Below, one piece after another: positions 1 through 5,337 of a stretch of DNA of 5,337 bases. Within the stretch, counting starts at the first letter, position 1; each line of letters begins with the position of its first letter. Location: the NCBI GenBank assembly GCA_009177225.1, contig WFLZ01000331.1, positions 3,472 through 8,808 on the forward strand. The letters are read 5' to 3'. The stretch is from Clostridia bacterium. Its GTDB lineage: Bacteria > Bacillota > Clostridia > Oscillospirales > Ruminococcaceae. The position numbers and the translations under genes were made by a program. The notes under the pieces were generated by a model, which saw only the letters and a list, made by a program, of their open reading frames with translations, did no database searches and had not been told where the DNA came from.

Positions 1-621
1 AAGGCGTATAACGGCATTGAGGCTATTGACAGTCTTATGATGAATAATATACAGCTTATTCTCATTGACGTTATGATGCCTAAACTTGACGGTCTTTCCG
101 CCATGATGAAAATACGCACAACTAAAAACATACCGATTATTGTCCTTTCGGCAAAGTCGGAAGAAAGCGACAAAATTTTAGGTCTTTCAATGGGTGCGGA
201 CGACTATATAACAAAACCTTATAATCCTATGGAACTCGTTGCAAGAGTAAAATCAAATCTCCGTCGGTATTTAAGTCTCGGCTCGGCAGACAGTGTTAAT
301 TTAGGTTCAGAAATAAAAATCGGCGGTCTTACTCTTGACAAGGAGGCTAAACAGCTTTATGTTGACGGTGAACCCGTGAAGCTCACCGCAACTGAATATA
401 AAATCACGGAAATGCTTATGGAAAACGCAGGCAGGGTATTTTCAGCAGAAGAAATATATTCGCACGTATGGAACGAAGATTCATATTCCGTTGAAAATAC
501 TGTCATGGTTCATATAAGGCATATCCGTGAGAAAATAGAAATAAACCCGAGTGACCCGAGATATCTCAAAGTTGTCTGGGGAATAGGCTACAAAATCGAA
601 AAATCAGGAGGTAAATTATGA
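1..621 (+). CDS. OmpR/PhoB-family DNA-binding response regulator (5' partial)
   Basis: Transcription factor of a two-component system: it accepts a phosphate from the partner kinase and then binds target promoters. The frame is open from base 1, so the true start lies upstream. About 206 residues are visible against the usual 225-230, meaning only the first ~20-30 residues (first strand and acidic pocket) are missing. The receiver domain shows the phospho-acceptor Asp in LILIDVMMP (codon 67-69), the switch Ser in IIVLSAK (148-150) and the conserved Lys in ITKPYNP (214-216). After a linker with a GGLTLD strand comes a winged-helix DNA-binding domain (about 310-610) with the hallmarks LTATEYKITEMLMENAGRVFS, VENTVMVHIRHIREKIE and the wing VVWGIGYKIE. 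An internal ATG at base 37 cannot be the start because it would cut the receiver fold. The stop overlaps the kinase ATG (ATGA at 618-621), indicating translational coupling. No promoter is visible. Targets are unknown. Family assignment is secure. Confidence 0.95.
   Translation, partial: KAYNGIEAIDSLMMNNIQLILIDVMMPKLDGLSAMMKIRTTKNIPIIVLSAKSEESDKILGLSMGADDYITKPYNPMELVARVKSNLRRYLSLGSADSVNLGSEIKIGGLTLDKEAKQLYVDGEPVKLTATEYKITEMLMENAGRVFSAEEIYSHVWNEDSYSVENTVMVHIRHIREKIEINPSDPRYLKVVWGIGYKIEKSGGKL
606..611 (+). promoter_or_regulatory. Ribosome-binding site of the histidine kinase
   Basis: A perfect AGGAGG lies inside the last codons of the response regulator, six bases before the kinase ATG at 618. 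It fixes the kinase start and shows that the two genes are read from one message. Confidence 0.85.
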
Positions 622-3110
622 GAGTTATTGATTTTCTTAAACAGAAATCCACAAGAGTTATAGCGTTCGTGAGTGCGTGTGTGATATTCGCAGTATGTGC
701 AGCGGTCGCACTTACTCAGTTTGCAAAAATACAAAAATCATATGAAAACCATCATGAACTTTATTATAGGTATAACGGAACAATCGCAGAGGAACAAGAA
801 CTGTTTTCAAAGCTATGGTTAATCGGAAATATGTATCTCCGTAATCTCAACAGCAAAGGAGAATTTACCGGTTCAGATGAGCTTAAAAAGTCAACCGAAA
901 CGGCTCTGAAAGAACTCGGTCTTATGGACAGCAACGGTAAAATTACTATCGGTGAAAATGAAAACTTCAAGTACTACGTATCGTGGGAAGATAATTCAAT
1001 ATCTTCAGACAATAAGTCTTTTGACGAAATATTTAATTCCGACTATTATTCAACCGTTCAGACAAACGGAAAAATATCACACAGTAATATGCACGGATAT
1101 GGTTATTATAGTTTTTATGATAATTATCACTGGTATTATACAGATTATGGAATGACATATTATGATTTTCCGCACACAATAAACGGTAAAATGGCAACAG
1201 CCGTATATGATTACGATACAAAAGACCTTGATTCTTATGTTGACAATTTAGGCGTTAGAATCTATTATAAGAAAGACGGTTCAACACCGATTCCAAATCC
1301 ATATGACGAGTATTTATTGGACAGGTCAAATATAAATATATATCGTTACGACGAATACGTTACAGAAGATTATTATAACAATTATTATGACGAATATATT
1401 GAAGAAACTACTATACCCGAACTTGAAGAATTTCCAAATGAACATAACATATCAGAAGTAAAAATCCCGTCAAAAGTCCTGAAAAATAATGACTACATTC
1501 TTTATGATAAAAATTCAGACGAATGGATAGAATTACCGCAGGATATTCGTTATACAGGAAATGAAATTCCACTGAAAATATGCATTACACCGTCTGCACA
1601 ACTTATTTCCATATGTCAGCAGATGGAAACGGATAATCAATTATCTGAACAGATGATGGCACGTTATTTTCTTAATGTTATACCGTTCTTGGTGCTTATC
1701 GTTGTATTGATAGGATATTTCTGGATTGCAGACGGCTATGACGTTAAAAAGAAAAAATTTGTCCTTTCGGCGTTTGATAAAATATGGGTAGAAGTTATAC
1801 TTGTCTGTATCACATTATTTGTTGCAGCAAGTGTTTTCAGCCTTGACGTAATTGACGATTTAGCTGATAATATGAGTTATTATCTTGATAATTATCATAC
1901 CTCAATAGTAGCTATAGGAACGTTTGCATGGACTACGCTCTTAGCACTCATCGTAATTTGCATAAACAGCATTATCAGGCGTTTCAAGTGTAAAAGTTTC
2001 TGGAAAACAACTCTCTGTTATAAAATATGGAACAAATTTATAAAAAAGATTCTCAGCAAGATTTACAGAAAAATAAAATCAAATGTAAAATTCCTTAAAA
2101 ATATGGCATTTGACAAAGATATGAAAGATAATAAAATCTTTGCAAGAAGATTTTTAATCAAGCTTGGATTGTTTCTTCTTGTTACACTGTTTATAATGTC
2201 ACTAAATGCAGAACCTTCTGTGGCGTGGGTTATTATATCAGTAGTATATATATATTTCAGTCTGAAAGACATAAAAGCCGTTACGGAACTTTCAAAGCAC
2301 ATCAATGACATTTACGGCGGTGACTATTCCGCAAAAGAGGTGAATATGGTGTCTCCGACTTACACCATGACAGAAAAACTCAATAACATTTCTGACGGTA
2401 TTCAGACAGCAGTTGACAAGCGTTTGCAGTCGGAAAGAATGAAGATAGAACTTGTTACAAACGTTTCACACGACCTTAAAACCCCTCTTACTTCAATAAT
2501 CAGTTATATAAATCTCCTCTCTATGGAAGAACTTTCTCCCGTTGCAACAGACTATGTAAAGATTCTTGAACAGAAATCCGAAAGACTGCGTGAAATCGTT
2601 GCGGACGTTTTCGATATCGCAAAGGCTACAAGCCGTACTGACATTAATTTTGAAATGATTGATGCTGTAATTCTTGTTGAGCAGGTTATGGGCGATATGT
2701 CTGACAGAATAGAAAACTCCGGCAGGGAAATACGCAAGACTATTTCAGCCGAAACCGCACCGGTTTACGCCGACGGTAAAAAGCTTTACAGGGTTTTGCA
2801 GAACATTATTGACAATGCACTTAAATATTCACTTGAAAACACAAGAATTTATCTTACTCTTAAAAAAGAAAACGGAAACGCTGTAATAACACTGAAAAAT
2901 ATTTCTTCATATGAAATAACTTTCAGTCCCGAAGAAATTACGGAGCGTTTCACAAGGGGCGACGAATCTCGTACAACCGAAGGCAGTGGGCTTGGACTTT
3001 CCATTGCAAAAAGTTTCACGGAAGCCTGCGGAGGAAGTTTTGAAATAATCATTGACGGAGACGTTTTTGAAGCAGATGTCACACTTCCTATTACCATTAA
3101 AGAAAAGTAA
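618..3110 (+). CDS. Sensor histidine kinase, multi-pass, with large Tyr-rich extracellular domain
   Basis: Membrane sensor kinase that should autophosphorylate and pass phosphate to the regulator encoded just upstream. The start is ATG 618, preceded by AGGAGG and overlapping the upstream stop. Predicted order: helix 1 (residues ~14-36); extracellular domain ~37-350, very rich in Tyr, Asn and Asp; helices ~351-371, ~389-409 and ~427-452; a strongly basic cytosolic stretch 454-495; helices ~512-530 and ~534-548; then the kinase. The dimerisation/phosphotransfer helix carries VSHDLKTPLTS with phospho-acceptor His618. The ATPase domain has the N box NIIDNALKYS (Asn733), an F-box-like ITERFTRGDESR (774-785) and the G2 box GSGLGLSIAKS (789-799). 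The usual DxGxG G1 box is replaced by TLKNISS (758-764), as I recall from a subclass of clostridial kinases; the protein is otherwise intact. At 830 residues it is much longer than the common 350-500, because of the sensor and additional helices. No clear HAMP domain is seen. The signal sensed is unknown. Confidence 0.93.
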   Translation: MRVIDFLKQKSTRVIAFVSACVIFAVCAAVALTQFAKIQKSYENHHELYYRYNGTIAEEQELFSKLWLIGNMYLRNLNSKGEFTGSDELKKSTETALKELGLMDSNGKITIGENENFKYYVSWEDNSISSDNKSFDEIFNSDYYSTVQTNGKISHSNMHGYGYYSFYDNYHWYYTDYGMTYYDFPHTINGKMATAVYDYDTKDLDSYVDNLGVRIYYKKDGSTPIPNPYDEYLLDRSNINIYRYDEYVTEDYYNNYYDEYIEETTIPELEEFPNEHNISEVKIPSKVLKNNDYILYDKNSDEWIELPQDIRYTGNEIPLKICITPSAQLISICQQMETDNQLSEQMMARYFLNVIPFLVLIVVLIGYFWIADGYDVKKKKFVLSAFDKIWVEVILVCITLFVAASVFSLDVIDDLADNMSYYLDNYHTSIVAIGTFAWTTLLALIVICINSIIRRFKCKSFWKTTLCYKIWNKFIKKILSKIYRKIKSNVKFLKNMAFDKDMKDNKIFARRFLIKLGLFLLVTLFIMSLNAEPSVAWVIISVVYIYFSLKDIKAVTELSKHINDIYGGDYSAKEVNMVSPTYTMTEKLNNISDGIQTAVDKRLQSERMKIELVTNVSHDLKTPLTSIISYINLLSMEELSPVATDYVKILEQKSERLREIVADVFDIAKATSRTDINFEMIDAVILVEQVMGDMSDRIENSGREIRKTISAETAPVYADGKKLYRVLQNIIDNALKYSLENTRIYLTLKKENGNAVITLKNISSYEITFSPEEITERFTRGDESRTTEGSGLGLSIAKSFTEACGGSFEIIIDGDVFEADVTLPITIKEK

Positions 3111-3121
3111 TTCCATACACA

Positions 3122-3158
3122 AAAAAACTGCTGTATAAAAACGGCAGTTTTTTGTTTT
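3122..3158 (+). terminator. Intrinsic terminator of the two-component operon
   Basis: Twelve bases after the kinase stop, a 12-bp stem (3122-3133 with 3142-3153, one G-U pair) with an 8-base loop is followed by a T-rich tract (TTTTTTGTTTT; its first six T lie within the stem). The A-run on the left arm could also serve as a weak reverse terminator. It separates the two-component operon from the protease gene. Confidence 0.85.
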
Positions 3159-3209
3159 ATAAGTTCTCTGAGGGCATAAAGAAATTCCATTTCATAATTA
3201 GACCTGTTT

Positions 3210-3239
3210 TAAAACTATTGAAAAAGGAAATGAAAAGTG
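3210..3239 (+). repeat. Direct repeat, copy 1 (upstream of CPBP protease)
   Basis: This 30-base block matches 4282-4311 at 28 of 30 positions (differences at 3227 and 3237). The common core is TAAAACTATTGAAAAAG. Here it contains the -35 box and most of the spacer of the protease promoter. The two copies bracket the protease gene. Confidence 0.85.
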
Positions 3240-3246
3240 ATAGAAT
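3218..3246 (+). promoter_or_regulatory. SigA-type promoter of the CPBP protease gene
   Basis: TTGAAA (3218-3223), a 17-base spacer and TAGAAT (3241-3246), with an extended -10 TG at 3238-3239. Transcription should begin near 3252-3254, giving a leader of about 110 bases before the ATG at 3365. A perfect 10-bp palindrome GTTTTAAAAC (3206-3215) sits directly upstream of the -35 box. The leader is A-rich, and I see no recognisable riboswitch in it. Confidence 0.75.
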
Positions 3247-3346
3247 AGTAACAGGTGATGAAAGATAGACAATCAAAAAAGTTAAAAGAAAAAGATTACC
3301 AGAAATATTTTTGAGTAAATAAAGTAACATTAAAAAATGCTTGAAC

Positions 3347-3352
3347 AGGAGG
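3347..3352 (+). promoter_or_regulatory. Ribosome-binding site deciding the protease start
   Basis: AGGAGG lies 12 bases before ATG 3365. The in-frame TTG at 3341 would place this site inside the coding sequence, so ATG 3365 is the better start despite the somewhat long spacing. Confidence 0.75.
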
Positions 3353-3364
3353 AAAATTACCAAT

Positions 3365-4270
3365 ATGTCAAAAATCACAAAATATCTTCTTTTCACATTT
3401 ATAACATCATGGACATTTCAAATAATAGGTTCCCATGATTTTAATTTAGAAAGTACTGCCGGAATGATAAGTTTCAGCCAGTCGGTGTCTTTGTGTATGT
3501 TTATGCCGATGCTCGGAGCTTTCTTTGCAAATGCGAATATTCGCAATATGGGTTGGAAACCGAATTTTGAAAAGAATATAAAGCCGATACTCTTTGCATG
3601 GCTGATGCCTACTGTTTTTCAGATTGTAGGGGCAGCGTTTTATTATATTGTGTTTCCTGAAGATTTCGATAATTCCGGAGCAGTTCTGAGAGATATGTCT
3701 CCCTCCGCCTTTGCAGAGTTTGAAAAAAGCGGAAGCTCCTACGGAGTTTATATTGTAAAGGAAATCTTTTATTCGCTGACTTCATTCTATACATTTCTTG
3801 CTGTATTTATGGGACTTGGTGAGGAAATCGGCTGGAGGGGATTCCTCTTTTCCGAACTGAAAAAAAGTCTCGGCAGAACAAAAGGTGTTCTGCTCGGCGG
3901 ATTGATACATGGAGCGTGGCACTTTCCTTTGATGCTGCTGGTCGGCTACGAATATGGAAAAGATTACATCGGAGCACCGTTGCTTGGACTTTTTGCGTTC
4001 TGCATTTTTACCGTGGTAACAGGAATTATCTCAGACTATCTTTACGAAAAATCAAACAGCATATGGCTACCTGCACTTTTTCACGGTTCAGTCAACTCTA
4101 CGATAAATCCATATCTGTTGAGAGGAAATGAGCATCTTGAGCGTTCGATATTCGGACCTGTAAGTATAGGGCTGATATCAGTCATACCAATGGAACTTTT
4201 CGCAGCAGGCATACTTTATACTAATTTTCAATCAACCGACAGTATGTCTGAGGCTGATTTCCTTGATTGA
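3365..4270 (+). CDS. CPBP (CAAX protease / Abi) family intramembrane metalloprotease
   Basis: Predicted integral membrane protein of 301 residues with about eight hydrophobic segments (roughly 7-22, 37-57, 74-95, 136-150, 173-195, 203-225, 232-250, 263-285). All motifs of the CPBP/Rce1-like family are present: EExxxR as GEEIGWRGF (Glu153, Glu154, Arg158), the second as HGAWHFP (His182, His186) and the third as FHGSVNS (His240, Asn244). In this family these Glu, His and Asn residues line a metal-dependent active site within the membrane, so the enzyme looks catalytically complete. Bacterial members have been linked to bacteriocin self-immunity, peptide maturation and regulated proteolysis; which applies here is not visible. 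It has its own promoter and is cut off from the upstream two-component operon by a terminator. No bacteriocin precursor or ABC transporter is next to it. The start is chosen from the AGGAGG at 3347-3352. Family call secure, substrate unknown. Confidence 0.92.
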   Translation: MSKITKYLLFTFITSWTFQIIGSHDFNLESTAGMISFSQSVSLCMFMPMLGAFFANANIRNMGWKPNFEKNIKPILFAWLMPTVFQIVGAAFYYIVFPEDFDNSGAVLRDMSPSAFAEFEKSGSSYGVYIVKEIFYSLTSFYTFLAVFMGLGEEIGWRGFLFSELKKSLGRTKGVLLGGLIHGAWHFPLMLLVGYEYGKDYIGAPLLGLFAFCIFTVVTGIISDYLYEKSNSIWLPALFHGSVNSTINPYLLRGNEHLERSIFGPVSIGLISVIPMELFAAGILYTNFQSTDSMSEADFLD

Positions 4271-4281
4271 CAAAACGCTTA

Positions 4282-4311
4282 TAAAACTATTGAAAAAGAA
4301 AATGAAAAATG
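4282..4311 (+). repeat. Direct repeat, copy 2 (upstream of SLOG gene)
   Basis: Second copy of the block at 3210-3239, starting 12 bases after the protease stop; 28 of 30 bases match. In this copy the TTGAAA at 4290-4295 is followed only by weak -10 candidates (ACAATA at 17 or GACAAT at 16 bases), so the block appears to lie mostly upstream of the better core promoter. Confidence 0.85.
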
Positions 4312-4338
4312 GACAATATTATTATGTGCTATGATAAT
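4310..4338 (+). promoter_or_regulatory. SigA-type promoter of the SLOG gene
   Basis: TGGACA (4310-4315), a 17-base spacer and GATAAT (4333-4338). An overlapping alternative -10 is TATGAT (4330-4335), preceded by an extended TGTGC element. Transcription should start around 4342-4346, leaving a short leader of about 20 bases. A G-rich ribosome-binding site (GGGGA, 4351-4355) lies eight bases before ATG 4364. No terminator separates this gene from the protease gene, so read-through from upstream is also possible. Confidence 0.65.
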
Positions 4339-4363
4339 ATAAAAAAGTTCGGGGAAATGTAAT

Positions 4364-4828
4364 ATGAATGTTTATACTGTAAGTTTTTTTGGTCATAGGG
4401 AAATTGATAATTTCGACGAAACTGAAAAAAGACTAACTGATATTGTCCATAATATAATAAAAAGCAACGATTATGTAAAATTTCTTGTGGGACGAAACGG
4501 TGAATTTGACTGGCTTGCGTCAGCTGTGATAAGCAGAGTTACACACGGATATCACAACAGTTATACGGTGCTTGTTCTGCCATACATGAAAGCTTCTTAC
4601 CGTAACCACAGACAGAATTTTGAATGCTGTTACAATGAGATTGAAATATGTGCGGAATCGTCGTTAGCACACTATAAATCGGCAATTCAGATATGCAACA
4701 GAAGTATGATTGACCGCTCAGATCTTGTTGTCTGCTGTATTCAGCATAACAGCGGAGGAGCATATAAAACCGTACAGTATGCCGTAAAACAAAATAAAAA
4801 GATAATAAATATCGCCGAATATTTATAA
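4364..4828 (+). CDS. SLOG-superfamily protein, YpsA/DUF1273-like
   Basis: A 154-residue soluble protein with no signal peptide or membrane helix. It resembles the small Firmicutes proteins of the SLOG (SMF/DprA-LOG) Rossmann-like superfamily. The N-terminal strand and turn read VSFFGHRE (residues 6-13). A second strand and turn, KFLVGRNGEFD (39-49), precedes a helix. The C-terminal part reads NRSMIDRSDLVVCCI (112-126), then a glycine turn HNSGGAYKTVQYAV (128-141) and a last strand KKIINI (145-150). Proteins of this superfamily are thought to bind nucleotides or nucleotide-derived ligands at the glycine turns. Some domains act as sensors in defence systems, while others (LOG) are cytokinin-type phosphoribohydrolases. 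The PGGxGTxxE signature of LOG enzymes is absent, so a LOG activity is not supported. It has its own promoter and no fused or adjacent effector. Cellular role unknown. Confidence 0.8.
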   Translation: MNVYTVSFFGHREIDNFDETEKRLTDIVHNIIKSNDYVKFLVGRNGEFDWLASAVISRVTHGYHNSYTVLVLPYMKASYRNHRQNFECCYNEIEICAESSLAHYKSAIQICNRSMIDRSDLVVCCIQHNSGGAYKTVQYAVKQNKKIINIAEYL

Positions 4829-4842
4829 ATAAATCAACACAA

Positions 4843-4870
4843 AAAACCGTATCTGATAAGATACGGTTTT
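4843..4870. terminator. Bidirectional intrinsic terminator between convergent genes
   Basis: A perfect 12-bp stem (4843-4854 with 4859-4870) with a 4-base GATA loop. The A-run on its left (4841-4846) becomes a U-tract on the minus strand, and the right arm ends in TTTT. It lies 14 bases after the SLOG stop and can also end transcripts from the serpin gene, which runs the other way. Confidence 0.85.
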
Positions 4871-4984
4871 CTGATAATTTGTCCCCATAGGAGACCCCAA
4901 AAATTTATCACAAACAGCATACTCCTGTGCCGCTAATGTGCAGATATCGGCAGTTGAAATATGATGCAAAGTGAGCATTAAAAA
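4871..4984. other. Unassigned spacer between terminator and serpin stop
   Basis: About 114 bases with no supported gene. On the minus strand it would be the serpin 3' untranslated region. A short frame reads through it on the minus strand but has no ribosome-binding site and runs on into the terminator. A weak minus-strand hairpin (GTCTCC-TAT-GGGGAC, 4889-4903) is the only structure noticed. Confidence 0.4.
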
Positions 4985-5337
4985 TTATTCAAGGCTCATG
5001 AGAGTACCCATGAATACAGGGAGAGAAGTTTCAGTATCAACGATGCAGTAAACAAAAGGTCTGTCAAGGATTACTTCCTTTTCAGGAGGAGCAGGACACG
5101 CTGCATCTGTTGCCTCTACCACTGTAACTGCCGCTGCTCTTGTGCCTTCTGTGTTTACCTCAATGAAAGTATTATGAAGTACACGGCTTATAAATAAAGC
5201 TCCTGTTGCAGTTTTTGCCATAGCAGAAAAGTCGGCGAACGGAGTAAATGCAGTCGGCATACCCATAGACGGCAGAATTTCCTGAAGTTCTGTGCTGTAA
5301 TCATAGCTGAATTTAGGCATACCTGTATCAATATATA
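4985..5337 (-). CDS. Serpin family protein, C-terminal part (5' partial)
   Basis: C-terminal ~117 residues of a serine/cysteine protease inhibitor; full serpins have 370-420 residues, so about two thirds lie beyond the window. The frame stays open to the edge (YIDTG precedes MPKFSYDY), so the Met at 5320 is internal. Family signs in order: MPKFSYDYSTEL (a core sheet strand), LPSMGMPTAF, ADFSAMA, LFISRVLHNTFIEVN, the hinge EGTRAAAVT, a variable reactive loop, and the signature ILDRPFVYCIVDTETSLPVFMG near the C-terminus. The small-residue hinge (GT-R-AAAVT) is the type found in inhibitory serpins, which trap a protease by inserting the cleaved loop into a sheet. The loop is rich in Ala and Pro and contains one Cys. 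The protein ends at SLE with no C-terminal dockerin. Presumably secreted or surface-bound, but its N-terminus is not visible. It is convergent with the SLOG gene. Confidence 0.93.
   Translation of the reverse strand, partial: YIDTGMPKFSYDYSTELQEILPSMGMPTAFTPFADFSAMAKTATGALFISRVLHNTFIEVNTEGTRAAAVTVVEATDAACPAPPEKEVILDRPFVYCIVDTETSLPVFMGTLMSLE

Noticed and set aside
37..39. ATG as start of the response regulator
   Set aside because: The frame is open to base 1 and the upstream residues (KAYNGIEAIDSL) fit the receiver domain, so the gene simply runs off the window.
952..1221. Short frames on both strands inside the kinase sensor region
   Set aside because: They shadow the Tyr-rich reading frame, whose biased codons (TAT/TAC) suppress stops in other frames.
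3341..3364. TTG start giving the protease eight extra residues
   Set aside because: It would put the strong AGGAGG at 3347-3352 inside the gene and leave no ribosome-binding site for TTG; ATG 3365 is preferred.
2849..3396. Several minus-strand open frames over the kinase end and the following spacer
   Set aside because: They lie largely opposite well-supported coding sequence, cross the terminator, lack ribosome-binding sites and show no family motif.
3916..4131. Plus-strand 71-codon frame inside the protease
   Set aside because: It overlaps the conserved HGAWH and HGSVN motifs in another frame and has no recognisable protein features.
3210..4311. CRISPR array or transposon ends formed by the two 30-base repeats
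   Set aside because: There are only two copies, in direct orientation about 1.07 kb apart, with no transposase and no target-site duplication seen; the blocks read as promoter-associated sequence.
4539..4763. Minus-strand 74-codon frame inside the SLOG gene
   Set aside because: It is antisense to a well-supported gene, with no ribosome-binding site or motif.
3365..4828. Bacteriocin immunity or abortive-infection cassette
   Set aside because: CPBP proteins are sometimes labelled Abi, but no precursor peptide, transporter or toxin partner is present, so the label would be a guess.

Overview
The window is AT-rich, with strong AGGAGG ribosome-binding sites and Gram-positive-type SigA promoters. 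Its proteins look like those of Clostridia, most plausibly a gut or rumen Ruminococcus-like member of the Oscillospiraceae. The supporting signs are a histidine kinase of the Clostridia subclass whose ATP lid reads KNIS...RFTRGDESR, a CPBP protease with an RNMGWKP segment, and a bacterial serpin. This assignment is inferred from protein style; no marker gene is present.

Layout. At 1-621 (+) is an OmpR/PhoB-type response regulator that lacks its N-terminus because the window starts inside it. It overlaps by 4 bases (ATGA) an 830-residue sensor histidine kinase at 618-3110 (+), so the two form one two-component operon, closed by an intrinsic terminator at 3122-3158. A promoter (TTGAAA-17-TAGAAT, with an extended -10) then drives a CPBP/CAAX-type intramembrane metalloprotease at 3365-4270 (+). 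A second promoter region follows. It begins with a near copy of the first promoter's sequence and serves a 154-residue SLOG-superfamily (YpsA/DUF1273-like) protein at 4364-4828 (+). A hairpin at 4843-4870, with A- and T-tracts on opposite sides, can terminate transcription from both directions. It lies between the SLOG gene and the convergent 3' end of a serpin gene at 4985-5337 (-), whose N-terminal part lies outside the window.

How the genes work together. Only the two-component pair is clearly co-transcribed. The kinase carries a large, tyrosine-rich predicted extracellular sensor and extra membrane helices. It probably reports on an envelope or extracellular cue, but the ligand cannot be read from sequence. 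The protease and the SLOG gene each have their own promoter. They share a 30-base upstream element (28/30 identical), which hints at common regulation or duplication of a promoter segment. The serpin is an independent, oppositely oriented gene for a probable secreted or surface protease inhibitor.

There is no CRISPR array, tRNA, rRNA, insertion sequence or prophage in the window. No clearly new multi-gene system is evident. The items most worth a second look are the repeated promoter element around the protease gene, the unusual sensor domain of the kinase, the stand-alone SLOG protein and the serpin's reactive loop.
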